From Pseudoxanthomonas sp. Root630 (GTDB lineage: Bacteria > Pseudomonadota > Gammaproteobacteria > Xanthomonadales > Xanthomonadaceae), in contig NZ_LMGY01000016.1 in NCBI RefSeq assembly GCF_001427585.1, forward strand, positions 247,286-311,285: a DNA stretch of 64,000 nucleotides, read 5' to 3'. Position 1 is the first letter of the stretch. Each line of letters opens with the position of its first letter. Positions 41,405 to 51,125 of this stretch are shown piece after piece. A program made the position numbers and the translations under genes. The notes under the pieces were generated by a model. That model ran no database searches, had not been told where the DNA came from, and worked only from the letters and a program-made list of their open reading frames with translations.

Positions 41405-41962
41405 TCACCCCGCGTCGCGCGCCAGCCACTTGCGGGCCATGCGGCTGAGCGATTCATCGGGCTCGTCGGCGATGGGCGCGACTTCGCGCCAGGCCAGGTC
41501 CAGCGATTCCTCGCTGACGACGTAATCTTCGCTGCCGCCGGCACGCACGACATAGCGCACGTCGTAGTGCCAGTGGCCCGGGACGTCCTTGCGTTCCGGG
41601 ATCCAGTGCCGGTCCAGGTCGAAGATGCCGCCCTCCACGCTGAGATCCACGAGGCCTGATTCCTCTTCGGCCTCCTTCAGCGCGACCTGGGCCATGTCGA
41701 TGTCGCCATCGGCGTGTCCACCCAGCTGCAACCAGCGCCCGAGCTTGCGATGGTGCGTCAGCAGGGTCCGCCGCCCATCGGCGCTGACCAGCCAGGCGCC
41801 GCCGGTCAGGTGGCCTTCCAGCCTGTCGCGGGAGGAGGGATCGGAGGGATCCGCCAGCAGTTCGAGGAACTGGTCCACCACGGCGGTTTCATGCGGCCAG
41901 CGCTGGCGATAGGCCTGCAATTGCGCCGATAGAGAGGAAAAGCGGACCGGAATCGGCGCCAT
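41405..41962 (-). CDS. Nudix hydrolase
   Basis: A 185-aa Nudix protein. The box occurs as GGHADGDIDMAQVALKEAEE followed by ESGL; relative to GX5EX7REUXEEXGU, the first Glu is replaced (Asp/Ile nearby) and Arg is Lys, but the EE...G core that holds the metal is kept. RKLGRWLQLGGHAD matches a subgroup near bacterial ADP-ribose or NTP pyrophosphatases of unclear substrate. It converges on serA with a 3-bp gap and has no other operon partner. Confidence 0.88.
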   Translation of the reverse strand: MAPIPVRFSSLSAQLQAYRQRWPHETAVVDQFLELLADPSDPSSRDRLEGHLTGGAWLVSADGRRTLLTHHRKLGRWLQLGGHADGDIDMAQVALKEAEEESGLVDLSVEGGIFDLDRHWIPERKDVPGHWHYDVRYVVRAGGSEDYVVSEESLDLAWREVAPIADEPDESLSRMARKWLARDAG

Positions 41963-42115
41963 GGCGACTGCAATAATGAACAGGGGAGCGGCATTATCGC
42001 CGCGTGAAGGTTGCTTGTGTCACCGAAGCCAATGCGGGTAATGTTCCGGAAATATTGACCGTGGCTGTGTTGTCGCCCCGGTCCCGCCAGCCGCCAGACC
42101 CCGGGGACGAACCTG

Positions 42116-43660
42116 ATGCTGTTTCAGCGCCGAAAGCCGCTTGACCTGATTCTCCAGACCGCCGCCAAACGCTCGCTTTCCCGCCAATTGGGCGCCTTCG
42201 ATCTGACCATGCTGGGTATCGGCGCCGTGATCGGCACCGGCATCTTCGTGCTGACTGCGGTGGCGGCCAACAAGGCCGGCCCGGGCATGATGTACAGCTT
42301 CATCATCGCCGGCGCGGTCTGCGCCCTGACGGCACTGATCTACTCCGAAATCGCGGCCATGGTCCCGGTCTCGGGCTCGGCCTACACCTATTCCTACGCT
42401 GTCCTGGGCGAAGTCCTGGCCTGGATGGTCGGCTGGGCGCTGATCCTGGAGTATGCGGTCGCCGCCGGCGCCGTCTCCGTGGGATGGTCCGGTTACGCGA
42501 ACGGCTTCCTCGCCCACCATGGGGTCGGGTTGCCCGATGTCCTGACAGCGGGGCCGTTCTGGGTCGAACACGTCAAGGACCAGGGCGCCGTGATCCACAT
42601 GGTGGACGGCGTGACCCACAAGGGCGGCTTCAACCTGATCGCCTTCCTGCTGGCGCTGCTGGTGACGTGGCTGCTCGTGCTGGGCACCAGCAAATCGGCG
42701 AAGGTCACCGCTGTGCTGGTGGCCATCAAGATCGTCGCACTGATGGCCTTCATCGCCCTGGCCTTCCCGCAGGTGCAGAGCGCCAACTTCGAACCGATGC
42801 TGCCGAACGGCTGGGGCACCCCGCTGTCCGGCGTCGGCGTGCTCGGCGCCGCGGCGTCGATCTTCTTCGCCTACGTGGGTTTCGATGCCGTCTCCACGGC
42901 GGCCGAGGAAACCAAGAATCCGAACCGCAACATCCCGATCGGCCTGATCGGTTCGCTCGCCGTCTGCACGGTGATCTATCTGTTGGTGGCCTATACGGCG
43001 ATCGGCTCGATGGGCGCCCAACCGGGTGGCCCGCTGTCCGGCAGCAAGGAGCCGCTGGCGTTCGTGCTACGCGAGATCGGTTATTCGTGGTGGGGCGACG
43101 CCGTGGGCTTCGCTGCCATCCTGGCGCTGCCGTCGGTCGTGCTGATGATGATGTTCGGCCAGACCCGCATCCTGTTCACCATGTCGCGCGACGGCCTGCT
43201 GCCGGACAAGCTGGCTTCGGTGCACCCGAAGTACAAGACCCCGCACGTCATCACCTGGATCACCGGTATCTTCGTGGCGTTCTTCGCCGCGCTGTTTCCG
43301 GTCGACATCCTGGCGGACATCTCCAATGCCGGCACCCTGTTCGCCTTCGCCGCCGTCGCCGTCGGTGTGATGGTGCTGCGCCGGACCGAGCCGGGCCGCG
43401 CACGTCCGTTCAAGACCCCGATGATCTGGATCGTCGGTCCGCTGGCGGTGTTCGGCAGCGCCCTGCTGTTCTTCAGCCTGGGCTGGAACCCGACCATCAA
43501 GTTCTTCTGCGTGTGGGCCATCGTCGGCCTGATCGTGTACTTCGGCTATGCGCGTCGCCGCAGCCACCTGGCGCCCGGCAACGAGCACCTGCTGCACGGC
43601 CACGGCGACAAGCTCGAGGCCGACCCGCTGGTGCAGGAAGGCCCGAACGCCGGCCCCTGA
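42116..43660 (+). CDS. APC family amino acid permease (CAT-like)
   Basis: A 514-aa transporter with about 12-14 transmembrane helices. GAVIGTGIFVLTAVAANKAG is the helix-1 motif of APC permeases, AYTYSYAVLGEVLAWMVGW and FAYVGFDAVSTAAEETKNPN are typical of the cationic amino acid transporter (CAT/YfnA) branch. A long periplasmic loop between helices 4 and 5 (about 130-170) and a His-rich C-terminal tail are present. Substrate is probably a cationic or branched amino acid. It has its own terminator, then another APC gene. Confidence 0.9.
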   Translation: MLFQRRKPLDLILQTAAKRSLSRQLGAFDLTMLGIGAVIGTGIFVLTAVAANKAGPGMMYSFIIAGAVCALTALIYSEIAAMVPVSGSAYTYSYAVLGEVLAWMVGWALILEYAVAAGAVSVGWSGYANGFLAHHGVGLPDVLTAGPFWVEHVKDQGAVIHMVDGVTHKGGFNLIAFLLALLVTWLLVLGTSKSAKVTAVLVAIKIVALMAFIALAFPQVQSANFEPMLPNGWGTPLSGVGVLGAAASIFFAYVGFDAVSTAAEETKNPNRNIPIGLIGSLAVCTVIYLLVAYTAIGSMGAQPGGPLSGSKEPLAFVLREIGYSWWGDAVGFAAILALPSVVLMMMFGQTRILFTMSRDGLLPDKLASVHPKYKTPHVITWITGIFVAFFAALFPVDILADISNAGTLFAFAAVAVGVMVLRRTEPGRARPFKTPMIWIVGPLAVFGSALLFFSLGWNPTIKFFCVWAIVGLIVYFGYARRRSHLAPGNEHLLHGHGDKLEADPLVQEGPNAGP

Positions 43661-43685
43661 TCCAGGGTACCCGGCGGTAAAGCCC

Positions 43686-43713
43686 GAGAATGGCGCGGAA
43701 ACGCGCCATTCTC
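43686..43713 (+). terminator. Rho-independent terminator
   Basis: GAGAATGGCGCG GAAA CGCGCCATTCTC is a perfect 12-bp stem with a GAAA tetraloop, followed by CGTTT, 25 bp after the permease stop. Confidence 0.85.
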
Positions 43714-43751
43714 CGTTTCAGGGTCCGATACCTCTCTTCTTTCGCCTGCCC

Positions 43752-45053
43752 ATGTCCGACACCACGCCCCGCAAGATCGGTCCGGTCCTGGCGACCTTCG
43801 CGGTCGCCAACAACATGATCGGGTCAGGCTTCTTCCTGCTGCCCGCCACGCTTGCGCGCTCCGGCGGCGTCACCGCGCTGAGCTGGCTGCTCGCCACGCT
43901 GCTGGCCGTGCTGCTCGGCGCCACCTTCGCGCGGCTGGTACGCGATTACCCCAAGCTCGATTGCCCGGATGACTACGTCCGCCCCGCGCTGGGTCGCGAC
44001 ATGGGATTCCTGGCAGCCACGCTGTACTGGATCTCGTCCTGGATCGGCAACAACGCCATCGCGGTCGCGGCTTTCGGCTACCTGGCGCTGCTGCTGCCTG
44101 TCGAGGACGGGGCCGCCACGCGCGTGATCGGGCAAGTCGCGCTGATCTGGCTGATGTTCGCCCTGAACCTGTTCGGCCCGCGCGCCATCGCGCGCTTCCA
44201 GTCCCTCTGCGTCGTCCTCGGCCTGCTGCCGGTGGCCGCCATCCTCATCTGGGGCTGGGGCAGTTTCGACACCGCACTCTATCGCGACGCCTGGAATGTC
44301 TCCGGCACTTCGGATGCGCATGTCGTCCTTTCGTCGCTGGCGCCCATCTTCTGGGCCTTTGTCGGGCTGGAAACCGGCGCGATGGTGGCCGGCGTCGTGC
44401 GCGACCCCGCGCGCAACGTGCCGATCGCGACCCTCGGCGGCATCGTGATCGCGGGCGCCGTGTATCTCACTTCGTCCGTGCTGATGATGGGTATCGTGCC
44501 TGCTGCGGAGTTGGCGGATTCCGGTGCGCCGTTCGCGCTGGTCGCCGGTCGCATGTTCGGCGACTGGGCCATCCCGGTGATCGCCGCCGCGGCCGCGATC
44601 AAGGCGACGGGCACGCTGGGCGGCTGGATGCTGGTGACCGGCGAATCCGGCGCCCGTGCGGCGCAGCGCGGGTTCCTGCCCCCGGTCTTCGGCCGCCTGC
44701 GCGCCAATGGCGCGGCCGGCTGGGGCCTCTTCCTCGTCACGGTGTCGATGACCGTGCTGGCGTTCTTCACCTTATCGCCCACCGTCGCTGGCCAGTTCGA
44801 AACCATCATCAACATGGTGGTGGTGCTGGTGGTCATGGCCTACGTCGCCGCCTCCCTGAGCCTGGCCTGGGGCACGCCGACGCGCCCGGCTTCGGCGAGC
44901 GATCGCGTCGTCGGCATCGGCGCACTGCTGGCGTGCGGCCTGCTGGTGTATTCCACGCCCGTGAAGACCCTGGTGGGTGGCGTCGTCGTCGCCCTGCTGG
45001 CGCTCGCGGTGTATCGCACCTTCGCGCGCCCACGCCCGATGGGCGACGGATAG
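43752..45053 (+). CDS. APC family amino acid/polyamine transporter (AdiC/PotE-like)
   Basis: A 433-aa transporter with about 12 membrane helices. FAVANNMIGSGFFLLPATLA is the helix-1 substrate motif of the basic amino acid/polyamine antiporters (AdiC, CadB, PotE). SSWIGNNAIAVAAFGYLA and FWAFVGLETGAMVAGVVRDP fit the same group. No decarboxylase gene is adjacent, so antiport with a decarboxylation product cannot be assumed. The ATG at 43752 was chosen by homology; the open frame begins within the preceding permease gene. Close to mtnB, 22 bp downstream. Confidence 0.88.
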   Translation: MSDTTPRKIGPVLATFAVANNMIGSGFFLLPATLARSGGVTALSWLLATLLAVLLGATFARLVRDYPKLDCPDDYVRPALGRDMGFLAATLYWISSWIGNNAIAVAAFGYLALLLPVEDGAATRVIGQVALIWLMFALNLFGPRAIARFQSLCVVLGLLPVAAILIWGWGSFDTALYRDAWNVSGTSDAHVVLSSLAPIFWAFVGLETGAMVAGVVRDPARNVPIATLGGIVIAGAVYLTSSVLMMGIVPAAELADSGAPFALVAGRMFGDWAIPVIAAAAAIKATGTLGGWMLVTGESGARAAQRGFLPPVFGRLRANGAAGWGLFLVTVSMTVLAFFTLSPTVAGQFETIINMVVVLVVMAYVAASLSLAWGTPTRPASASDRVVGIGALLACGLLVYSTPVKTLVGGVVVALLALAVYRTFARPRPMGDG

Positions 45054-45075
45054 CCGCTGGCGGTAAACTGCCCGC

Positions 45076-45717
45076 ATGAGCACCCTGCCCTACGACGCCG
45101 ACCAGCTGCGCGAGCGCGCGCACTCGATCATCAGCAACGTGCGCGAGCTGTCGCAGCTCGGCTGGACGCCCGCGACCAGCAGCAACTTCTCCGAACGCCT
45201 GGACGAGCGCCATGCCGCCATCACCGTGTCCGGCCGCGACAAGGGCCGGCTGGTGGAAGGCGACATCATGGTGGTGGATTTCGAGGGCAAGGCCGTCGGC
45301 AGCGACCACCGCCCGTCGGCGGAAACCCTGCTGCACACCCAGCTCTATCGCCGGTACCCGGAGATCGGCTGCGTGCTCCACACGCACTCGCTGGTGCAGA
45401 CGGTCGCTTCAAGGCTGTTCGCCGGCGCCGGCCACGTCCGGCTGGAAGGCTTCGAACTGCTGAAGGCGTTCCAGGGCAACCAGACGCACGAGATGGCGAT
45501 CGACGTGCCGGTGTTCGCCAACACCCAGGACATGCCGACGCTGGCCGCCCAGGTCGATGCCCTGCTCGATCAGCAGCCGCTCTGGGGCTACCTGATCGAC
45601 GGCCACGGCCTGTACGCCTGGGGCCGCACCATGGCCGAAGCACGCCGGCACCTGGAAGCCTTCGAGTTCCTGTTCGCCGCCGAACTGGAGCTGCGCAAGC
45701 TCGGCTGCCGGCGCTGA
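45076..45717 (+). CDS. mtnB: Methylthioribulose-1-phosphate dehydratase
   Basis: A 213-aa class II aldolase-fold enzyme of methionine salvage. [13 protein letters not shown] near the N-terminus, [11 protein letters not shown], the zinc-binding HTHS ([11 protein letters not shown]) and the distal histidine in [11 protein letters not shown] identify MtnB. It dehydrates methylthioribulose-1-phosphate. The next two genes, mtnD and mtnC, supply later steps, so this is a salvage operon in the order B-D-C. mtnA and mtnP/N are not in the window. Confidence 0.93.
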   Translation: MSTLPYDADQLRERAHSIISNVRELSQLGWTPATSSNFSERLDERHAAITVSGRDKGRLVEGDIMVVDFEGKAVGSDHRPSAETLLHTQLYRRYPEIGCVLHTHSLVQTVASRLFAGAGHVRLEGFELLKAFQGNQTHEMAIDVPVFANTQDMPTLAAQVDALLDQQPLWGYLIDGHGLYAWGRTMAEARRHLEAFEFLFAAELELRKLGCRR

Positions 45718-45814
45718 TAACCGCCGGTTATCGCAGCGTTCCGTTTCCGCAACAAGGCAAGCGGACCGGGTTTGCTACCCTTAGCGTCCCCCCTCGCCGC
45801 CTCACGCCATCGCC

Positions 45815-46375
45815 ATGAGCCGCCTGCGCATCTTCAAGGAATCCGACCCGGCCACCCCGGAGTTCGCCAGTTACGACCCCGACTTCATCGCCACCGAGCT
45901 GAAGAAGATCGGCGTGGTCTTCGAGCGCTGGAAGGCGAACAAGGCGGTCGAACCTGGCGCCTCGCCAGAGGACGTGATGGACGCCTATCGCGCCGACATC
46001 GATCGCCTGGTCGCCGAGCGCGGGTTCAAGACCGTCGACGTGGTCAGCATCGCGCCGGACAACCCGCAGCGCGAGGCGATGCGCGCGAAGTTCCTCGACG
46101 AGCACTTCCACAAGGAAGACGAAGTGCGCTTCTTCGTGGCCGGCTCGGGCCTGTTCACGCTGCACGTGGACGGCAAGGTCTACGAGATCGAGTGCGTGCA
46201 GGACGACCTGATCGCCGTACCCGACGGCGCGCTGCACTGGTTCGACATGGGGCCTGAGCCACGCTTCGTCGCGATCCGCTTCTTCACCGAGCCGGATGGC
46301 TGGGTCGGCCATTTCACCGGCACCACCATCGCGCAGGCATTCCCGCGCTATGAAGGCCTGACCCAGGGCCACTGA
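45815..46375 (+). CDS. mtnD: Acireductone dioxygenase
   Basis: A 186-aa cupin enzyme. Metal ligands are H97 and H99 in [14 protein letters not shown]103 and the histidine at about 141 in [10 protein letters not shown]. It converts acireductone to the methionine keto acid precursor plus formate with Fe2+ (or an off-pathway product with Ni2+). It lies between mtnB and mtnC in the salvage operon, with a 97-bp gap after mtnB. Confidence 0.95.
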   Translation: MSRLRIFKESDPATPEFASYDPDFIATELKKIGVVFERWKANKAVEPGASPEDVMDAYRADIDRLVAERGFKTVDVVSIAPDNPQREAMRAKFLDEHFHKEDEVRFFVAGSGLFTLHVDGKVYEIECVQDDLIAVPDGALHWFDMGPEPRFVAIRFFTEPDGWVGHFTGTTIAQAFPRYEGLTQGH

Positions 46376-46406
46376 GCCCCGCTCACCGACCGCCAGACCA
46401 AGCACC

Positions 46407-47108
46407 ATGCCCGTTTCCGCCATCCTCACCGACATCGAAGGCACCACGAGCAGCATCTCGTTCGTCAAGGACGTGCTGTTCCCTTACGCGCGACGCGCCC
46501 TGCCCGGGTTCGTCCGCGAACACGGCGATGAGCCGGAGGTGCGACGCTGGCTGGACGCGGTGGCCACCGAGCACGGCAGCATCTGCAGCGATGACGTCAT
46601 CGTGGAGACGCTGCAGGGCTGGATCGACCAGGACCGCAAGCACACCGCGCTGAAGGCGCTGCAGGGCCTGATCTGGGAAGCGGGCTACCGCGATGCCGAC
46701 TTCACCGCCCACATCTATCCGGATGCCGCGCCCGCACTCAGCGCGTGGTACGCCCAGGGCTATCCGCTGTACGTGTACTCGTCGGGCTCGGTGCCGGCGC
46801 AGAAGTTGTTCTTCGGCCACAGCGATGCAGGCGATCTGACGCCCCTGTTCTCCGGATGGTTCGATACCGAAGTCGGCGGCAAGCGCGAAGCCGGCAGCTA
46901 CCGCGCGATCGCCGAGCGCATCGGCGTGCCGGCGGAGAGGATCCTGTTCCTGTCCGATGTGGTCGAAGAGCTCGATGCCGCGCGAGACGCGGGCCTGCAG
47001 ACGCGCCTGATCGATCGCCTGGAGGACTACCCGGCTCCGCGCGACGGCGATGCGGCGCACGGCCATCCGCGCGCCACCACGTTCGACGCGATCGAACTTC
47101 CGCACTGA
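46407..47108 (+). CDS. mtnC: Enolase-phosphatase E1
   Basis: A 233-aa HAD phosphatase. Motif I is [20 protein letters not shown] with the unusual DIEGT used by MtnC, motif II is [17 protein letters not shown], then the lysine in GGKREAGSY and motif [14 protein letters not shown]. It does the combined enolisation and dephosphorylation that makes acireductone for MtnD. Length matches the family. The EamA gene starts 8 bp after its stop. Confidence 0.95.
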   Translation: MPVSAILTDIEGTTSSISFVKDVLFPYARRALPGFVREHGDEPEVRRWLDAVATEHGSICSDDVIVETLQGWIDQDRKHTALKALQGLIWEAGYRDADFTAHIYPDAAPALSAWYAQGYPLYVYSSGSVPAQKLFFGHSDAGDLTPLFSGWFDTEVGGKREAGSYRAIAERIGVPAERILFLSDVVEELDAARDAGLQTRLIDRLEDYPAPRDGDAAHGHPRATTFDAIELPH

Positions 47109-47116
47109 GCCCTCTC

Positions 47117-47989
47117 ATGGCATCGCAACGCACGGCCACGCTGATCGGGCTGGCGGCCATCCTGCTGTGGGCTTCGCTGGCGGTGCTGACGACGGCGACA
47201 GGCGCGCTGCCGCCGTTCCAGGTGCTGGCGATCAGCTTCGGCGTGGCGGCTTTCCTCGGGCTCGTGCGCGCGGCAGTACGCGGACGTGCCGGCTGGGCTG
47301 AACTGCGCCAACCGTGGGCGGCGCTGACGCTGTCAACGCTGGCGCTGTTCGGTTACCACGCGCTCTACTTCATCGCACTGAAGCGCGCGCCCGCGGTCGA
47401 AGCGAACCTGCTGAACTACATGTGGCCGCTGCTGATCGTGGTGTTCGCCGGGCTGCTCGGCGGCGTCGCGGTGCGCGGCGGGCAATGGGTGGGCACGCTG
47501 CTCGGCCTGATCGCCGCCGTGCTGCTGGTGACGCGCGGCCGGGGACTGCAGGTCGATCCTGCGCATGTGCCCGGGTACCTCGCCGCGCTCAGTGCAGCGG
47601 TGATCTGGGCGGCCTACTCCGTCCTCAACCGACGCTTCGCCGACGTCCCGACCGCCGCCATCACCGTGGCCTGCGCAGGGGTTTCAATCCTGGGCGGCGT
47701 CGCGCACCTGCTGTTCGAGCGCACGGTCGCTCCCGATGCCACGCAGTGGGCGGTGCTGGTGGTGATGGGAGTCGGTCCGGTAGGCGCCGCGTTCTGGCTC
47801 TGGGACCATGGCACCAAGCGCGGCGACATCGCGTTGCTGGGCAGTCTTTCCTATCTCGCGCCCCTGTTGTCGACGCTGCTGCTGGTCGTCTCGGGTCGCG
47901 CGCAGGCGCACTGGATCCAGGCGGTGGCGATCGCCCTGCTGCTGACCGGCGCCTGGCTCAGCGTGCGGGCCAGCCGCAACGCTCGATGA
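47117..47989 (+). CDS. EamA family exporter (YddG-like)
   Basis: A 290-aa DMT transporter with ten membrane helices in two EamA repeats. LIGLAAILLWASLAVLTTATGALPPFQ is split over the first helix and loop; FGYHALYFIALKRAPAVEANLLNYMWPLLIVV lies in the first repeat (given in overlapping short segments: YHALYFIALKRAP, EANLLNYMWPLL). These fit the aromatic amino acid exporter YddG group. It follows mtnC by 8 bp and may be co-transcribed, so export of a salvage-related metabolite is possible but unproven. Confidence 0.88.
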   Translation: MASQRTATLIGLAAILLWASLAVLTTATGALPPFQVLAISFGVAAFLGLVRAAVRGRAGWAELRQPWAALTLSTLALFGYHALYFIALKRAPAVEANLLNYMWPLLIVVFAGLLGGVAVRGGQWVGTLLGLIAAVLLVTRGRGLQVDPAHVPGYLAALSAAVIWAAYSVLNRRFADVPTAAITVACAGVSILGGVAHLLFERTVAPDATQWAVLVVMGVGPVGAAFWLWDHGTKRGDIALLGSLSYLAPLLSTLLLVVSGRAQAHWIQAVAIALLLTGAWLSVRASRNAR

Positions 47990-48044
47990 GAGCGATTCGC
48001 GTTTCTACACGCGTCGAGCGATTTGCCTAGACTGCGCGCCACGT

Positions 48045-48109
48045 CGCCCGCCAGCCTTCGCCAGCCAGCCACGTCAGCCTCGCCCGCCAGCCTCCGCTCG
48101 CCCGCCAGG
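48045..48109. repeat. Short CGCCCGCCAG repeats between convergent genes
   Basis: CGCCCGCCAG occurs at 48045, 48081 and 48099 with related CAGCCAGCC pieces between. It lies in the 154-bp gap between the EamA gene and the convergent YdeI-like gene. Confidence 0.6.
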
Positions 48110-48143
48110 TTCCAGGACGCCTCCTTCGGGAGGCGCTTCCATT

Positions 48144-48722
48144 TCAGGCCCCGTGGATCTTCTCGCCGCGCGCGAGCATGGCGACCAGCTTCTCGATGCG
48201 CGCGCGACGGGTCTCCGGCTTCACCGCCGTCTGCACGCGCCAGCACACCGCGTACCGGTTGGTCTTGTCGAGGGCGTCGAAGAAGGCCTTGGCCTTGCGG
48301 TTCTTCGCCAGTGCCTTCGCGAGCTCGTCGGGCACGTCCATCGACTTCGCGCCATCGTAGGCGGCCTCCCAGCGGCCATCGGCCTTGGCGGATTCGACCT
48401 CGCGCAAGCCTGCCGGCCGCATCCGCCCCGCGGCAACCAGGCCTTCGATCTTGGCGACGTTGATCTTCGACCACGTGCTGCGCGCACGCCGCGGCGTGAA
48501 GCGCTGCAGGAAGAACTGCGCGTCGAATCCCTTCTTCTGCCCGTCGATCCACCCGTGGCAGAGCGCCACGTCGAGCGCTTCCGCATAGCTCACCGAGGTG
48601 ATGCCCGACGCTTTCTTCGCGATCTTCAACCACACGCCCGTTGAGTCCGAATGATGCGCCAGCCAGCGTTCCCACGCGGTTGCATCCGCGAAATGCTCGA
48701 TGTGAAGTTCCGTGGCGGCCAC
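48144..48722 (-). CDS. YdeI/OmpD-associated family protein
   Basis: A 192-aa cytoplasmic protein of the YdeI/OmdA type. WERWLAHHSDSTGVWLKIAK, then SYAEALDVALCHGWIDGQKK and the block FTPRRARSTWSKINVAKIEGL are the family signature, ending with the helical PDELAKALAKNRKAKAFFDAL. Members are linked with envelope stress or antimicrobial peptide resistance in some species, but no activity is known. It precedes the metallophosphoesterase gene end by 2 bp on the same strand, so it may be the second gene of that unit. Confidence 0.9.
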   Translation of the reverse strand: MAATELHIEHFADATAWERWLAHHSDSTGVWLKIAKKASGITSVSYAEALDVALCHGWIDGQKKGFDAQFFLQRFTPRRARSTWSKINVAKIEGLVAAGRMRPAGLREVESAKADGRWEAAYDGAKSMDVPDELAKALAKNRKAKAFFDALDKTNRYAVCWRVQTAVKPETRRARIEKLVAMLARGEKIHGA

Positions 48723-48724
48723 GG

Positions 48725-50302
48725 TCAGGACTCCCCGACCTGTAGCCGATAGGACGTCGTCGCCGACTGTTCACCGCGCCAACGATCGAACGCACGCACC
48801 TCGATGGCATGCTCGCCCTCGGCCAGGTCGGTGGGCAGCGCGCCCCGCCACAGGTGCTGGGATGCTTCGGCTTCGGGCGAGCGATCGAAGCCGCGCAGCG
48901 CGGCGGCCGCATCGTCGCGCATGTTCTCGGCCAGCAAGCGCGGATCGGGCTGCTCCACGCGTTTCATCGGCTTCCACGCACCGCCATCGACGCGATACTC
49001 CACGCGGGTCCCGGCATCGCCCATGTAGACGTTGGCGAACACGCCCCACGCGGGGTAAGCGCCCTTCCGCAGTACGCGTGGCGCGTGCAGGCCGATGCCG
49101 CTGTCGTCTTGGCTGCGCGCGGGATGCCACGACAGCGCGTAGTCGCCGCCGGCGCGCACGCGCAGCCGCGCGTAGCCGTTGGGCGTGCCGTCGGCCATCG
49201 TGGTGTCGGGAATGCCCTCGGCATCCTTGACGCCCGACCAGTAGGCACCACAGGCGGCACCAACGTTGTACTCGTGCAACGGTTGGAGGCCCTGCCAGCC
49301 GGTGGAGGCGTCGTGATACCAGTGCCGTTGCGTATGGGTGTGCCCACTGAGCAACAGCACGTGCGGGAAGTCCTTCAGCATCGCAAACAGGCGCTCCCGG
49401 TCCTCCGCGCGGAATCCGCGCGCACCGGGCTCGTAGAACGGAATATGGACCCCGATCACCAGCAGCCGGTCTTTCCGCACCGTGGGCAGGTAGGCCTGCA
49501 GGAAGGCGAACTGGTCCTCGCGCAACCCGCCGGCATAGGCAGGCGACTTGCCCGGCTGGTAGATCACGTCATCCAGGCCGATGAAGGTCGCGGCCTCTTC
49601 CTCCCACGCGAAGGTGTCCGGCCCCAGGTGATGGCGGAACGTGCGCAGCGATTCTTCATCGGTGGCCGCATCGAAATCGAGGTCATGATTGCCCGGAATG
49701 AACAGCCACGGCACCTGCAGGCTCATCGTGGTACGCAGGATCTCCGGGTACAGCGACAGGTCGTCGTTGGTCACGTCGCCCAGCGTCAGGCCCAGGGCAG
49801 CGCCATGCGACCCCACGAGCGGTTGCACGATGTCGCGCCAGTAGTAGTCCACATCCTTCACGGAAGATGTCTGACTGTCGGCGAACAGCAGCACGTCGAG
49901 TTCACGGCGTTCCGCCGCCTTCGGCCTCAGCGCGAAGTGGGTGCAATCGGGCTGGCGCTGCGGGATGCCGCCGTACTTCAACGCGGGGCCGGCGTGGTAC
50001 TGCAGGTTGCGCCAGCGGGCCGGCAGACCATCCCGTCCTACCGCGAGGTCGTAGCCGGGCGGCTTGATGATGAAGAGGGTGCGACCGTCCACGTAGTCGA
50101 GGGTGTACTCGCCCTGCGCGTCGCTGGTCGCGATATCGATGCCATTGGATACCTTGATGCCGGGCAAGCCCGGCTCCCCTCGATCGCGGACCCCGTTGCC
50201 GTTGCGGTCCTCGAACACCTGTCCTCCGCTGCAGGGCGGCGGCAAGGCGTGGGCGGGGACGGCCAGACAGGCCAGCAGCAGCGTGATCAGCGAGGCGCGC
50301 AC
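48725..50302 (-). CDS. Exported calcineurin-like metallophosphoesterase
   Basis: A 525-aa secreted protein. Signal peptide VRASLITLLLACLAVPAHA, then an SdrD/Cna B-like N-terminal domain (FEDRNGNGVRDRGEPGLPGI, a calcium-loop-like repeat). The central calcineurin-like phosphoesterase has FADSQ, LGDVTNDD, PGNHDLDF, GVHIPF and LSGHTHTQ. A C-terminal beta domain (metallophos_C-like) follows from about residue 370. It probably dephosphorylates or cleaves phosphodiesters outside the cytoplasm; the substrate is unknown. The start is a GTG at 50302, chosen because the signal peptide begins there and GGAA lies 9 bp upstream. Confidence 0.88.
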   Translation of the reverse strand: MRASLITLLLACLAVPAHALPPPCSGGQVFEDRNGNGVRDRGEPGLPGIKVSNGIDIATSDAQGEYTLDYVDGRTLFIIKPPGYDLAVGRDGLPARWRNLQYHAGPALKYGGIPQRQPDCTHFALRPKAAERRELDVLLFADSQTSSVKDVDYYWRDIVQPLVGSHGAALGLTLGDVTNDDLSLYPEILRTTMSLQVPWLFIPGNHDLDFDAATDEESLRTFRHHLGPDTFAWEEEAATFIGLDDVIYQPGKSPAYAGGLREDQFAFLQAYLPTVRKDRLLVIGVHIPFYEPGARGFRAEDRERLFAMLKDFPHVLLLSGHTHTQRHWYHDASTGWQGLQPLHEYNVGAACGAYWSGVKDAEGIPDTTMADGTPNGYARLRVRAGGDYALSWHPARSQDDSGIGLHAPRVLRKGAYPAWGVFANVYMGDAGTRVEYRVDGGAWKPMKRVEQPDPRLLAENMRDDAAAALRGFDRSPEAEASQHLWRGALPTDLAEGEHAIEVRAFDRWRGEQSATTSYRLQVGES

Positions 50303-50433
50303 GGTGGTTCCAGCGAGAACGACCGCCGGATTATGGCGCAGCCCGGCAGTCGTGACGACGCCCTCGCGGAGGAGACGCACGTCGAGAAGGTCATCGCCGC
50401 TGCAGGGGTTGCGGTGGTGTCTCGAGGAGAACG

Positions 50434-50456
50434 CCCGCGACTCACGTCGCTCCCAC
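50434..50456. repeat. Degenerate GTAGGAGCG-type REP
   Basis: CCCGCGACTCACGTCGCTCC plus CAC is a variant (GTGG instead of GTAG) of the palindrome family seen at 34806 and 60009. It lies between the phosphoesterase gene and the end of the his operon. Confidence 0.6.
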
Positions 50457-50498
50457 ACGCGGCTGGCGGCAGCAGGTGCGCAGAAGCGCAGCCCTGCG

Positions 50499-51125
50499 TC
50501 AGGCGGATGCGTGGCGCTCGCGCAGCACGGCGACGGCATCGGCCAGCGACAGGCCTCGGGCGCGCAGCAGGACCGTCAGGTGGTACAGCAGGTCGGCGCT
50601 CTCACCGAGAAGCGCGGCGTCATCCTGCGCGACCGCCGCCAGCGCGGTCTCCACGCCCTCTTCGCCCACTTTCTGCGCAATGCGGCGCACGCCGGCGTCG
50701 AACAGGCGCGTGGTGTAGCTGTTGCCGGGTCGCTCGCGCTCACGCCGCGCGATCACCGTGTCGAGCTCGGCGAGGAACGCACCGGGCGCTTCCGGGAAAC
50801 AGCTGGCGCGCTGCAGGTGGCAGGTCGGCCCGCGCGGATGCGCGAGCACCAGCAGGCTGTCGTCGTCACAGTCCACGTCCACCGAGACCAGGTCCAGCAC
50901 GTGGCCCGAGCTTTCGCCCTTGGTCCACAAGCGTTGCTTGCTGCGACTGAAGAACGTCACCCGGCGACTGGTCAGCGTCGCGTCCAGCGCTTCGCGATTC
51001 ATGTAACCCAGCATCAGCACGCGCAGCGTCGTCGCATCCTGCACGATGGCAGGCAGCAAGCCGTCGCCCTTCGCCCAGTCCAGCCGTGCAGGATCGATCG
51101 CTTGCCCACGGAATTCAGTCGCCAC
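50499..51125 (-). CDS. hisI: Bifunctional HisI/HisE
   Basis: A 208-aa fusion. The N-terminal phosphoribosyl-AMP cyclohydrolase (1-115) has [22 protein letters not shown], the zinc-binding [11 protein letters not shown] and [12 protein letters not shown]. The C-terminal phosphoribosyl-ATP pyrophosphatase (about 120-205) has [13 protein letters not shown] and [13 protein letters not shown]. It catalyses steps 2 and 3 of histidine synthesis. It is the last gene of the operon and its GTG start at 51125 overlaps hisF by 11 bp. Confidence 0.94.
   Translation of the reverse strand: MATEFRGQAIDPARLDWAKGDGLLPAIVQDATTLRVLMLGYMNREALDATLTSRRVTFFSRSKQRLWTKGESSGHVLDLVSVDVDCDDDSLLVLAHPRGPTCHLQRASCFPEAPGAFLAELDTVIARRERERPGNSYTTRLFDAGVRRIAQKVGEEGVETALAAVAQDDAALLGESADLLYHLTVLLRARGLSLADAVAVLRERHASA

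Noticed and set aside
45718-45814. Possible SAM or other riboswitch before mtnD
   Set aside because: The 97-bp gap is too short and shows no recognisable aptamer core; only a short CCGCCGGTTAT-like inverted sequence is present.
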